Shown piece after piece: positions 13,371 to 24,056 of a stretch of DNA of 64,000 nucleotides; position 1 is the first letter of the stretch; each line of letters begins with the position of its first letter. A program made the translations under genes and the position numbers. The notes beneath the pieces are model-generated. The model did not search any database and was not told where the DNA came from. It saw only the letters and a list, made by a program, of their open reading frames with translations. The DNA is from Viscum album (Eukaryota; Streptophyta; Magnoliopsida; Santalales; Viscaceae): positions 531,932,394-531,996,393 of the forward strand of contig OY728143.1 of assembly GCA_963277665.1 (NCBI GenBank), read 5' to 3'.

Positions 13371-13640
13371 CTAGAGATCCCATAAGAAACGATACCCTGC
13401 AACCTCGAGAGGGCACTCTCTACACTGATGTACACTAAATGTCCTCATCCCTAATGGTGTGTCTAGTGTCAAAAAGTCTGGAGAAGAAAATATATAGATC
13501 CCAAGGCTCTCCACAACAGTAGTAGAGAGAAAGCTATGCGTAGCACCAGTATCGAAAAGGGATGATGATAAAACCGAGTCTACTATGATCATACCTGGGA
13601 CTGTAGATGGTTCGGGATAATGCTCCAAATAGGTCTACTC
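13371..13640 (-). pseudogene. Aspartic protease of element 1, active-site motif retained
   Basis: An open stretch on the minus strand (13628-13371, 85 codons) contains SSLFDTGATHSFLSTTVVE. The DTG triplet at 13545-13553 is the catalytic Asp motif of retrotransposon aspartic proteases, and LFDTGATHSF is standard wording for plant Ty3/gypsy elements. The region after it (SPDFLTLDTPLGMRTFSVHQ) fits the usual protease sheet. It lies between the gag zinc knuckle and RT, the expected place. The reading frame joins neither neighbour without breaks, so I call it a fragment of a dead polyprotein even though the active site is intact. Confidence 0.9.
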
Positions 13641-13899
13641 CACCACAAAAGTCTGGCCCAACCCACGGCCCAGTGACCCTGACTGACCACTCTAAGATAA
13701 TTCTCCCTACTGACGCTGAAATACTGGTGACTGACTGCCAAGGCCTCAACCTACACGTCGGCCCAAACAGCCAGATGAACTCCAGTTCCCCGACTGGTGA
13801 GAAACTGGGGGAGCTTCTCTGGAATGAGGAGTGATGGATGAACCCCCGTCACTGGCTACTAGTGAGAAAACATGGCAGAAACACTGAAGGTGACCCATA

Positions 13900-14840
13900 T
13901 TGCCGCAAGATCATCACTCCACTGGGTCTCTCTGGCACTGCGGTCTCGTGTTCCCTACCCTTACACACTCGTAGCATACTACCTGGCTACCTGAAGATGT
14001 ATCCCACCTCCTCGGATCACCGCGCATAGGCTCCCTACACCGCTTCCTACTATTAACTGGAGGAACACTAGCTCTAGAAGCAGAACCACCCTGGCTCGCA
14101 GCTCTGGTGTCTCTCTGATTGTGCTCCACAATCAGCTCCTATTTGACGATGGAAGGGATGGAAGTAAACTAGAAGATGTTCACCTATGAGTGGATCTCCC
14201 TCCTGAGACCATCAACAAACATCCATACTAAGAACAATTGATTTCCATCCCAGAGGGGTGTGAAACACTAAAGCTCGGTGAAACGGTAGGAATACTCCAT
14301 AACAGAAAGAGTAACCTACTCAAGACTCATGAACTCCTAGGCTCGATCAACCCTCATGGTCTCCAGGTAAAAGTAGTCATAAAATACGCGCTGGAACTCC
14401 TCCCAAGTCATATCCTATTTATGACCCGCTGGTGAGATCACATTCTACCACCTCTTAGCGGAGTCTCGTAGCATATAAGTAGTGATCTTAGCCCTCCTCT
14501 CTAGAGGTGTTTCCAAATGCTCAAAGATAGTCCGCATGGATTTCATCCATGACTCTATAGCCTATAGTCCTCTTTCCCCCGAGAATGTAGGAGGATGATA
14601 CTGATGGAAAACCCACGTCATGTCTGCCATGGCCATTACATGAGGTAGTGCTCCCTGAATGGTTTGAATCATCCTCATGAATCATTCACCGAACTATGGA
14701 TCAGTTCCTACAACTGGTATGACAGTCGGTGCTAAGGCTAGCATGACTGGAGGATCGGCAGGAAGTACCTGATAAAACACATCTAAGGTCTGATCACTAT
14801 CTGGAAACTAACGTACAACCGGAGGACATCTCAGAGGCAT
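13900..14840 (-). pseudogene. gag (capsid and nucleocapsid) of element 1, decayed
   Basis: The likely start is the ATG whose first base is 14840 (MPLRCPPVV), followed near 14670-14590 by ALPHVMAMADMTWVFHQ and FSGE. The capsid wording typical of plant Ty3/gypsy follows: WMKSMRTIFEHLETP, ITTYMLRDSAKRW, WEEFQRVFYDYF, YSYRFTEL and FVDGLRREI, scattered across stops and frames. The zinc knuckle lies at 13935-13976: CYECVRVGNTRPQC fits C-x2-C-x4-H-x4-C except that the metal-binding His is Asn. Gag packages the RNA in virus-like particles. At least six stops are visible, so no product is expected. Confidence 0.88.
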
Positions 14841-16095
14841 AGCTCTGAAAGATCAAAAGAATACCTTAGATCAAGAAAATAAGGACAGAGATCAATGGAG
14901 TACAAAATGTAAACAGGATAAGGAAACAATAAAGTTTTACAAAGCATGACTACATGTCGTGTATAAACTCTACACGGCTTGTACATATCTCTATTCCTCA
15001 GCCCGTGTCTCCATGCATGGCTAACTCACATGGTCTTCTTAAACAGAGACTACACGGTGTGTTCCTGGTCGACATGACATGTAGTAGAAAAGTTTTAACG
15101 ACCTTTGTTGTTAGTTACACAGACTTCTACATGGCTGAGACAACATGATGTGTACTTGAAGATTTTTCCCGACCCGTGTTGTTGGCGACATGGTCGGGTA
15201 CACGGGTGACCCTTACCCAGAGTGTTCCGAATAATGCGGCATGTATAGGTGGAGATACACCGAACCATTTTGTGAATGACACAGCCAGGTACTTGGAACA
15301 ATATTACATGACATTTTCTTTACCAACACGGTGTGTCCTACTCGAGCTTCCCCAGCCTGTGTTGTTAGTGACGCGGCCGGGTACGCAACTCACTACTACA
15401 TGGCGTGTATCTAGCGTACAAGGCGTGTTCATGGAGATTTTCCACAACCTTTTTTCATGTTCACACAGTCAGTAACACAGTTTAAAAACTACAATGCGTG
15501 TATATATAAAGTACACACCGTGTATTCTGGGTTTTTCTGGGCAGTAGCTCTGAAACTGCACCGAAGCCTAGAAAACACTAAAAACGAGCATAATGGTGCC
15601 AATTTCCGACACGTGAGGGCCCATAACACCTCAAGAACCAAAATTTGGTATTCATTTAAGAATATTAAAAAAGAAAACAACCAAACTGTTGTGATTCGAC
15701 CAATAAACTATCACAACAGCATGCATAATCTACACAAGGTCTATCACAACAACAAGCAATTGCTAATGCACCCTAGATGGCATGGAAAAAATGAATGACA
15801 TGTGATTTAAACAAGTACCCATGTGATGCATGAGATGGAATACACTCATCTCATCAGGTTGAGATAGAAATAAAACCACAATGTCAACAACAATAGCAAC
15901 ACAAGTCATGTGAATCACTCTAGGTAAAATCATATCAAATGTAAAATCTCAAAACTAGAAAACTGCAATAATCGAGGTAGTATGGATTTTCCCTATACAC
16001 GAGTTAGCTACTCCCGGGCATAGTTTATTACCAAGTACTGAATCTATCATATCTTAGGATAAAGGCTCCAAACAGTAAATAAAGTGACATGAACC
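14841..16095 (-). other. Untranslated leader of element 1
   Basis: About 1.25 kb between PBS and the inferred gag start, on the element strand. No domain can be read in it. The half nearer gag (14945-15530) holds a palindrome-rich imperfect repeat array, listed separately. The half nearer the PBS (15540-16095) is AT-rich with no visible structure. Frames such as 15457-15798 (plus) are chance openings here. Confidence 0.75.
14945..15530. repeat. Palindrome-rich imperfect repeat array in element 1 leader
   Basis: About five diverged copies of a unit of roughly 60 bp, starting near 14967, 15068, 15142, 15323 and 15414. On the plus strand each has a TACACGGYGTGT-like palindrome, a CTNNAGATTTTCC-like stretch, and a CCCGTGTTGTTAGTGACA-like stretch. 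Spacing is irregular, so this is not a clean tandem satellite. The same palindrome and TTCAAAATTTTCC wording occur in the LTRs (10047-10095 and 17885-17945), suggesting that the unit was copied between LTR and leader. Confidence 0.65.
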
Positions 16096-16107
16096 CCTCT
16101 GATACCA
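16096..16107 (-). other. Primer binding site of element 1 (initiator Met tRNA)
   Basis: The element strand reads TGGTATCAGAGG, matching the 3' end complement of plant initiator-methionine tRNA (TGGTATCAGAGC) at 11 of 12 bases. It lies three bases from the end of the 5' LTR, where minus-strand DNA synthesis starts. It fixes the element's orientation. Confidence 0.93.
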
Positions 16108-16110
16108 CTT

Positions 16111-18011
16111 TTTAACTTTCTGGTTCTAGAAGCCACCAAAAGGCACCCCGTAACCGTTTGATAACATGTCCTCAAGCACAATTCCCCAAATTCCAGAGGC
16201 TGCTGACTAGCAGTGAGCGCTTTAGGTGTGATAGTGGGGAAAATATTCACTCATTGGAAGAGTACATATTGGAATAATAAAAAGTAGATAGCAATAGAAA
16301 TCATAACCATCCATACACGAGTAAATGATAAATAGCAAAAGACTAAGGACAAACAACTAGAGCACACACACATGTATATAAAATGATGCAGAATACATAT
16401 GTATAGGAAAGTATCCAAACAAGTAACAATTATGAAAACAATACTAAAACAAAGTGAAAAATAAAATAGGTAAACTCCTTAGCATCGCAAGCCATAGCAT
16501 GGTCCCATGCTCTCTAGCTCCACATCGAGTCAGGTACCTAAAGTAGAAGGGCGCTTGACCTTATCTATACCTACAACAATATAATCTGTTTGGGCACAAA
16601 AGCATGGCCCAAATAGGGTGTCAGACTAGGTCCTATTAGACAACCACCAAAAGATATGTGCCTAAAAGTCAGTGAATACATGATTGTAAATATACAAGAG
16701 CCAGTAAACAGGATGCACACAACAACTACAATCCACAGTTCTAACATATAAAGTACAAAAGAAACAACCACTCAAGCAAGCATAAAAAAGGTGACCTCTG
16801 GGTAGGTCTTACACCCTAACCCATATGGTTCAACCTACAAGTAGTATAAACCCTTTGGGAAGCACACACAGTCTCGCCCCTCTGGTTCAGCTAAATAATA
16901 GACTCTCCGGTGAAGCACCCACCTTTAATTCCCCCTATAGTCTCGTATTGTGCAAAAGGATTTATCGGGAAGCCCTCAACATCAATTCCCATTATGGTCT
17001 CGCATCATAAATTAAGGACACTCTGGAGAACCCCTTATGTCCATTCTCTCTATGGTCCACTACTCTAGGTTCTCACAGCCCTGTGTAAAACAAACATGCA
17101 TAGCGTACGTATCAGCCCAAGTAAACATCAAGAACTACTTGGCTACCATTATAAGGCACAACTACTTAACAGTTCAACAGTTACACTATCCTAAAACTAG
17201 GCGTGGAATCTGGAAAAATGCTGAACAAGAAAAACAAGCATGAAAAACATCTAGAGTACAGTAAAATAATAACCCTATTCAAAAACGATTACCTCTACTC
17301 AAGAAATCATTCAAAGCGGGCAAACAACAAGGGAAAAATAGGAAAAAAGAAACACCTTGTTCAAAGGAATTGGTGGAATTTGCACAAAATATTCACGAAC
17401 TTCCTAAAGAAAGGAACAAACCACTTACCTTGGTGCTAGGAGATCGATATACGTGATCCATGATGATTGATTCTCCATAGAACATTGATGATCTGAGAAA
17501 ATGTCAAAAACCATCAACCCATGATATCTTGAGAAAGAGGAGGAATTGGAAAACAAGGTTAAATGAGAAGGAATAACTCACCGTTCCGGTTCCAACACAA
17601 TCGACTAAAGCTAAAAGGATGATCAGATAGAGGCATGGGGGCTCGGATAAGAAACACGGTCGTACGAGTCGCTCTAGGATGAAAAACTAGAAGGAGAGTG
17701 TTATATCCGTCAGGCGTGACCCCAATCTGTTTAATGAAAAAAAAACAGAAAATACATGTCATGTACTTCTAGGGTACGTGTTATGTACTCTATTTTTCTA
17801 TAATCCTCTTTATGCGGTCTCCACATCACTCCTAAACACCATGTGTGTGGCCCAGACACGGCCAACACTCGGCTTCGAGTGGCAATAGAGTATATAGGGT
17901 GTACTCAGAAAGTACACAGAGTGTACTTCAAAATTTTCCAGAAACCCCTATTTTCTCAAAAACACCATGAAAGGAAAGACATACCTTAAAAAGAAGATCT
18001 GGGTTCTTACA
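16111..18011 (-). repeat. Element 1, 5' LTR (right copy)
   Basis: Aligns over its full 1.9 kb with 8219-10170. The outer end (GGGTTCTTACA) is intact. The inner end reads TTTAACTTTCTGG where the other copy has TGTAACATCCCAG, so the terminal dinucleotide has mutated. By eye about 80% of bases agree in the terminal blocks. In an active element this copy would hold the promoter driving minus-strand transcription toward lower coordinates. Confidence 0.95.
16562..16569 (-). promoter_or_regulatory. Decayed TATA box of element 1 5' LTR
   Basis: The element strand reads GGTATAGATAAGG, one change from the TATAAATA at the homologous site of the other LTR (8670-8677). Conserved surroundings (AAGGTCAAG on the downstream side) support the pairing. 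Function is inferred. Confidence 0.4.
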
Positions 18012-18016
18012 ATATA
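18012..18016. repeat. Target site duplication of element 1, right copy
   Basis: ATATA directly after the right LTR, identical to 8214-8218 before the left LTR. Confidence 0.85.
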
Positions 18017-19689
18017 CCCCTAGTATTTTCCAACCAAATGATGATCATGTGACTATATCTATAATTTTTAATTAAAATATATGTTTTTAATATATATAAA
18101 TGATGTTTCCCTTTAGAAAAAAAATTTATATCATGGTGGATTTCCAAAATATAAATATGAAAATGATCATAATCTTTGGACACTTGTAGGGTATGTTTAT
18201 GGGAATCATAATGAAGTGATGGAATATGAAGCTGCTCCTTGGATGAATCTATGTTATACTAATAAGAAACATGATTGGTAAATGAAATATGAGTCTAATT
18301 TATAAAACATGATTCTATAAATGTACATATTAAATATATATTATAGAAACATATATATAGTCATTCTGATAGTATATGGAATTTATAGAGTATCCTCTTT
18401 AGCAAATACCCTAATATTTGGTGAAATATGGTTCCATTAATGGTGATGGACCATTGTATACCATATGTGAGTTCCTCAGTAGTTAAAAGAACCAATTTAT
18501 ATTATCAAATACATCCTAAAATATTATAGGTATAAATTTTCATGTCCTGGTGTATGTATTCTAAAATGAATAGGCATAATAGTTGGGATTCAATGACTCT
18601 CTATAGCCCATAACTAATTAGTTGGATTGTGGGGATATAACTCCTAGAAGATTCCCTAAGTCACTATAATGTTTATATAGAGACATTTAATTAGAATTCC
18701 CAACTCATGTAATTAAAAAAATGGTTTTCTAGTTGTTGATCATTGAAGATGTTTTCTTTGTGGTGGTAGGAATAATTTATCATGAATGAGTCATATCATA
18801 GATAGGATGACAATATATTCTCTTAAACCAGATGCAATGTTATGAATTGGAAAAATTTTCATCATGATAGGGTTATTGAGGGAGAAATACCCAAAAATAA
18901 AACCCATTAATACTACATAACGTGTAAATGTTAACATCCAATCAACCAATTCAACATGAAACAATTCATGGAAATTTGACATTAATGTTTTTATAATACT
19001 CTATTTTTGGGTATATTTTAATTTTCCTATACAATTATTTAAAATGTTCTCTATTTATTATAATATTTTGGGAAAACATTTGTTTCATATTGTTTATTTG
19101 AAGGATATTTTAGGATCACCTCTCATTTTGTGAAGTGGAATTATTTCATATTATTTAAAAAACTTATATATTTAAAAAATTTCATGAATATTTATTAGAA
19201 TTTATATTTCTATTCTTTATAACCAAGGATGAAGTTGGTTTGAATATGGAATCAAAAATTAAAGAATAAATATATTACATGTTCAATAATATATTATTAT
19301 TATTTATTATCCTATGCTTTAAATTTGGATAGATGGGTATATATAAATTTATCATAATCCTAGTAAGTGGTAGGTGTAGTGAGATTTGATTAGGCTATTG
19401 AGAGAGGATTTTTATATATATCATGGATTGAAATCCAAATGAACATTGATCAGTTATAAAGAAGTAGACACATAATACGTTGTATGGTTATCATATTTTG
19501 ACTAGTGTGGTTTCATTTATAGTGATGGAAATATGATTATGTGATTTACCTTTTATGATCATCCATCTTGGACCAAGTCTAAGCTATTTAAAAAAAATTA
19601 GAATATAAATTGTTTTATATAGGATAATTCCCTGAACATATGGATATTTTTATATTGTTTCCTATAAAATTTTTACATGGGAGATATTC

Positions 19690-19960
19690 ATTAATGACTA
19701 TTTATAGATGGTATTAAATATTAGAATGGAGTGTGTGCCTTAAGTGTTAAAAAATTGGGGATATAGGTGCTACATTGTATCTTGTGAAAGATTTGGTGTT
19801 GTGGTGAAACCCAAATTCTACATTAGGTTTAGAGGAGTATTAATAATGGATTTTAAATCCTATTATATTTCCCCTCTCTCTCTCATGTATCTACATTAAT
19901 AGGGAAGAAATTATGCCCGGGGTGGGTTGTGAGTGTTATTGAAAAAAATTATTGTAATGC
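19690..19960 (+). repeat. Possible short LTR-like direct repeat, copy A
   Basis: A stretch with TTGGTGTTGTGG, a nearby TATTATATTTCCCCTC and a GGGTTGTGAGTGTTA ending. Wording and order resemble 20115-20350, about 425 bp downstream in the same orientation. Both copies look like short plant LTRs (a motif near CCACATCG, then a TATT-TTTCCCC block). Identity is low and hand alignment may mislead. Confidence 0.3.
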
Positions 19961-20114
19961 AGCATCTAATTCAAATAATATTGAAATAAAGGGACTAAAT
20001 CCATGATAATTGTAAATGGTATGAAATCCATTACATAGAGGATCAAACCTAGGATAAATCAAGAATAGGAAAAAAAATGTGTGAGAATATTATTCTAAAT
20101 TTAAATGCACATAT

Positions 20115-20350
20115 TTATTAATGTGATGAATAATATGATATATAGGTTCCAAATTTTGTCTATTGAGGGTAATGTGGTTTTATTGGAACAAATGTCTCGC
20201 ATCATTGTTGGCGGTGTTACACATTGATTATAGGAAATATTATTTCTCCCCTTTATCTCACATACATTCGAGATAAGGGATGCATGTGATCCCTTAGTGA
20301 GACAGTAAGTGTATGATTCCATATGGATCGACAAATTGGGTGTTTCTGAA
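20115..20350 (+). repeat. Possible short LTR-like direct repeat, copy B
   Basis: Contains GTCTCGCATCATTGTTGGCG, then AATATTATTTCTCCCCTT and TTAGTGAGACAGTAAGTGT, in the same order as copy A at 19690-19960. The pair with about 150 bp between could be a terminal-repeat retrotransposon in miniature, or a coincidence. The copy ends about 100 bp before the LTR of element 2. Confidence 0.3.
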
Positions 20351-20452
20351 GATTTTATTTCATGGATAAGTCATAGAGGATGATTAGAGATTCTTGGGTG
20401 CTGAGAGATTGGAGTATAGAAATTTCATAATGATAATGTGTGATTCATGTCA

Positions 20453-23400
20453 TGTAAAATAATGATACTATGTAAAAGACATTTTCACACAATGAAATTT
20501 TTCAGGGCTGAATAAATAAATAAAATGAAAAGGTGATGATTTTTTTCAAAATAACTCAACCTCATGTAATTACATGACATAAAAGGGGATTAAATATCAT
20601 GTAATAACCCACTATTATAATGTTTTAGGTATTTTTCATCATTTCTAGTTGTCAAACCCTATGGCCCAAGCATTTCTATCACTCGCCCTAGGTCACACAG
20701 TTGTCCCCTCTTTAGTTTTTTGGAGATCCCTCTTATAGGGATTGATCTCAGACATCCATATTCGATATGTGGGGCACCATTTTGATCCAATGTGTGCTTT
20801 AACATCAATTTACAATGGTTTCTCACTATTTCATATATTTATTAATCTATTTCATCATTCCATGTTACGGTAAACAATCTACGATGTTTTTATTGGAGTT
20901 TTTTATTGTTCAATGGTTGGAGAGGTTGTGCCATGTCATCCTTATGTGGATGCAGTTCTTGTGGGAGGGGTGATCTTATATCTGTTGGGTGGTTAGTTCA
21001 TGTGTAAATAACATCAATTATCTTTTTTAGGTAAGGGATTCATTGCTTCACTATTTAATTACAATAAATTGTAGATTTAACATTATTTTACATGTTTGTT
21101 TTTAAATTTTTTACACGAATAATGATCAGAACCGAATTAAGGAATTCACATTGATTTCTTTGCAAAGTGGCTTCTTTGTCCAATTGTAATGGTTTTTGTC
21201 TTCATTTTATATATAGCGTGATATATTTTCATGGAATGGATTATCATGTTGTTCTTGATGAATATTTTTGTTGAACGTAAATATATAATTGATTGGTAAA
21301 AATTAGGATAAATTAATTATATATGAATGTATAATAAATACAGTTGTTGTTGTAATTATATATTAATAAAATTATTCCTTGAATTCATTTTTAATTAATT
21401 TTGATAACAAAATGAATCATGTTGTTACATTTGGATAAAAGACTCAAATTAATGACAAATTATTTTTTTAATTAATTATTTATCATTTGAGATTGAATCA
21501 TTCTTAGGCTTCCTATAGTTTGAGGTTGTTAATAATTAATTGGTTAATTCATGATATAATAAAATATTTTTTGGGATAAAAAATAATTCATTTGTTGTCC
21601 ATGTGTTTCCCACTTTCTTGATGTGGATACGTGACTTGTGTTTTGGAGCCATGCGAGATTATGAGTATGATGGCTGAATGACTAGTTTTTGGGAACAATC
21701 TAAATTTAATTTTTTTATTGTCAATATTTTTGGTGTGACATGAGATTGGTATGGATGATACAAGAGGGATGTCGTGTTATATCAGTAGAGGAGGCTCAGA
21801 TTTGATGCAAGCCAAGTTTGATTTAGACCTTGGATGGTGGATCCTGGATGGCAATTGGGGTATATGGGTAGTGATACCTATATGTTTTTGTAGCAATTGA
21901 TGCCAAGAGTGGACAGATCCATTAGTTTATGTATGTTGGATCTGGGGAGGATATCTAAGGTGATGGAATATGTTGAAGTTAGGTTTACCTATGTGTATGA
22001 ATTCTCCATGCTTGTTTTAATATGTTTATTTTCTACTGGATAGGATGTTTGTTTATCCTTATCCCATTCCCAATTTCTTAGAGTATAATTATGTGATTGG
22101 TTGCTCTGATTACATAGGAGGAAAATACAAATGGTGTATTCCACATACTATCTTTATTTTCCTCCACATGGTTGGATGAGTTTACTATCTTTCATTAGGT
22201 GGTGAAGGCTCTTAGGGTAGTTCATCAACTCACCTAGATTAGCCCTTTTTGTTTGGGGATATTAAAATATTTTATTATGGTAACTACTGATACATACGTT
22301 AATATTATTAATAAATAAATAAATATCTATCTTGCGGTGTTATAACGTATAGGGATGGAGTACATAGGTTGTAATTATGAACTACCAGAGACACAGTTTT
22401 CTTATACCTAAAGGGAATTGTTCATTATAGAGATTCTTATGATATATAATGTGGAAATTGTTAATTTTAAAGTAATGCTTCATTAATTAATTAATGTAAT
22501 GTGTAACCGAATAGAAGTAATAATATAAAAAAGTTTTGGCCTTTAAATGGTGGTGTTCCTATATTATATTTTTTCTTAATAGTGGCATCCAATAGTCCGA
22601 TATACATTAGAAGTAGTTGAGTATGATTCTAGGATACAGCCATTGTGTGGTTGTGAGATACTTTATATCATGTAATTATTATTTTTATAAATTATTCTAT
22701 ACATTTTTAGATATGGAAACTAAAAAAATGTAGTTGCTATGCCATAGGGGATTCCCTAACCTCCTAGTTTGAGTATACATAGCTGACTACCCCATTTGGC
22801 CACACTATTTTCTCTTCGTATTTCATAGAGATAGTAAACATGGTGGTTAGTTTTATCCATATATGTGTGTATAGGGAACTTTTGTCTTGCGGTTATTTCA
22901 TACACAAGTATTTTGGATATATTTTCCTACATTCTACCATAGGTATAAAGTGTATCAGATGTGATGGCCAGAGGATCCTTACTCAGTGTATGGACTGGGT
23001 TAGCATGAGATATAATACATTATGTATGATACATGTTATGTTGGTTGTGGTGGATCTTTGAAACTACCCAGTTACATTTGGTAATGTGGATGTGGTGGTG
23101 TGTTTCACGAGGTGTGTGTTTTGGTTCTTCTCATAGGTGTCTATGTTATAGTATTTTTTGAAGAGAGTTACTCAGGATGTGCGATGTTGATAAACAGAAT
23201 CAAACCAATGGGGAAGTGGTAGTGGGGTAACCTTGATAATTTTTATTATATTATGTTCCCATGAATGAGATACATGGATAGAGTATCCAGGGTGATGTTG
23301 GAAACATAGTATAATTGCTTTTTTGATGAGTTAGTTTCACATATAGTTCATTAGGGATTAAACTTATTTCATTACCTTTTTAATGTGAGGGTTTGGGGGG

Positions 23401-23789
23401 ATCATACTGAGTATAATTTGATTCTCATCTATTTAAATATAATATATTTTCTTGTTAGTTAGAGTAGGTTTGAGATTAAGATAGTTACTGTTGGATGCGG
23501 GTTTAGTATGAGTTGTTTTCCCTTTGTGGCCACTTCCTTCATTACATTACATTGGGATCTTGACATGTTCTTATTCATTTGTAGTATTCATTATAGGGAA
23601 TTCCATTTATGTACATGGCATTTCTGTTATATGGTAGTTTTGTAAGGAATTGGTTAGTTTATTTCTTATATCTATATTCCACATGTGTCTCTATTTGATG
23701 GTATTACCTCCCATATTCGTGTTTATTATACCCTCAGTTCTATTCACCAACCCATGTCCTACTAAAGGTGAGAATCGAGGGTCACTAGA
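20453..23789 (+). repeat. Element 2, 5' LTR
   Basis: Collinear with 28965-32240. Anchors include the GATCTCAGACATCCATATTC block near 20740 against 29260, the CTTATGTGGATGCAGTT block near 20940 against 29446, and a 22-bp exact match at 23084-23105 against 31564-31585, at nearly the same offset from each LTR start. The start TGTAAAAT is matched by TGTAAAAA in the other copy. The end is placed at GGGTCACTAGA by analogy with GGGTCTTGACA at the LTR end of element 4. Between anchors identity is low. Confidence 0.85.
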
Positions 23790-23792
23790 ATT

Positions 23793-23800
23793 TGGAGAGG
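23793..23800 (+). other. Remnant of element 2 primer binding site
   Basis: The TTTGGAGAGGT wording sits where the iMet PBS (TGGTATCAGAGG) is expected, and looks like that site with four bases (TATC) lost. It follows a three-base spacer after the proposed LTR end, as in element 4. Weak on its own. Confidence 0.4.
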
Positions 23801-24056
23801 TACAAATTTTGTATGTAATGCATCATGGGATCCAATTTACAAACTATTATCCTTAAAACGCATAATAACGAGTTGATACAAGTAAATTGGTAGATAACTA
23901 GGTTAGTATTAGGCATCATTCTTCTTTTTCCTGTATTTTAATAGTTGACTACGAGATATGTTAATATAAATGAATAAATTAAAAATAAAATTATTTAATG
24001 TTATGGTATTTCAAATAACAGGTTTTGGAAATCTAACTATTTTTTAATTTTTAAGA

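Larger units (their letters stand above)
8219..18011 (-). mobile_element. Element 1: complete but inactive Ty3/gypsy chromovirus-like LTR retrotransposon
   Basis: A 9.8-kb element read on the minus strand. It has two LTRs of about 1.9-1.95 kb bounded by TG and CA (the left copy exactly, the right copy with a decayed inner end), a PBS matching plant initiator-methionine tRNA beside the 5' LTR, a G-rich polypurine tract beside the 3' LTR, and a 5-bp target duplication. Domains in minus-strand order are gag with a zinc knuckle, aspartic protease, reverse transcriptase, RNase H, integrase and a chromodomain-like tail. That order (RT before integrase) defines Ty3/gypsy. The tail and the integrase C-terminal wording resemble the Tekay/Del chromovirus branch, which is an inference without a tree. 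The coding region has numerous stops and frame breaks, and key RT and integrase residues are changed, so this copy is inactive. The LTRs differ at roughly a fifth of positions where I compared them by eye, so the insertion is old. Confidence 0.97.
18017..20452. other. AT-rich spacer between elements 1 and 2
   Basis: No coding domain is recognisable; frames such as 18791-18982 (minus) are chance openings. The only structure I see is a possible pair of diverged direct repeats at 19690-19960 and 20115-20350, listed separately. Confidence 0.55.

Noticed and set aside
15457..15798. 113-codon plus-strand frame
   Set aside because: Antisense to the element 1 leader and overlapping a minus frame; composition and repeats indicate a chance opening.
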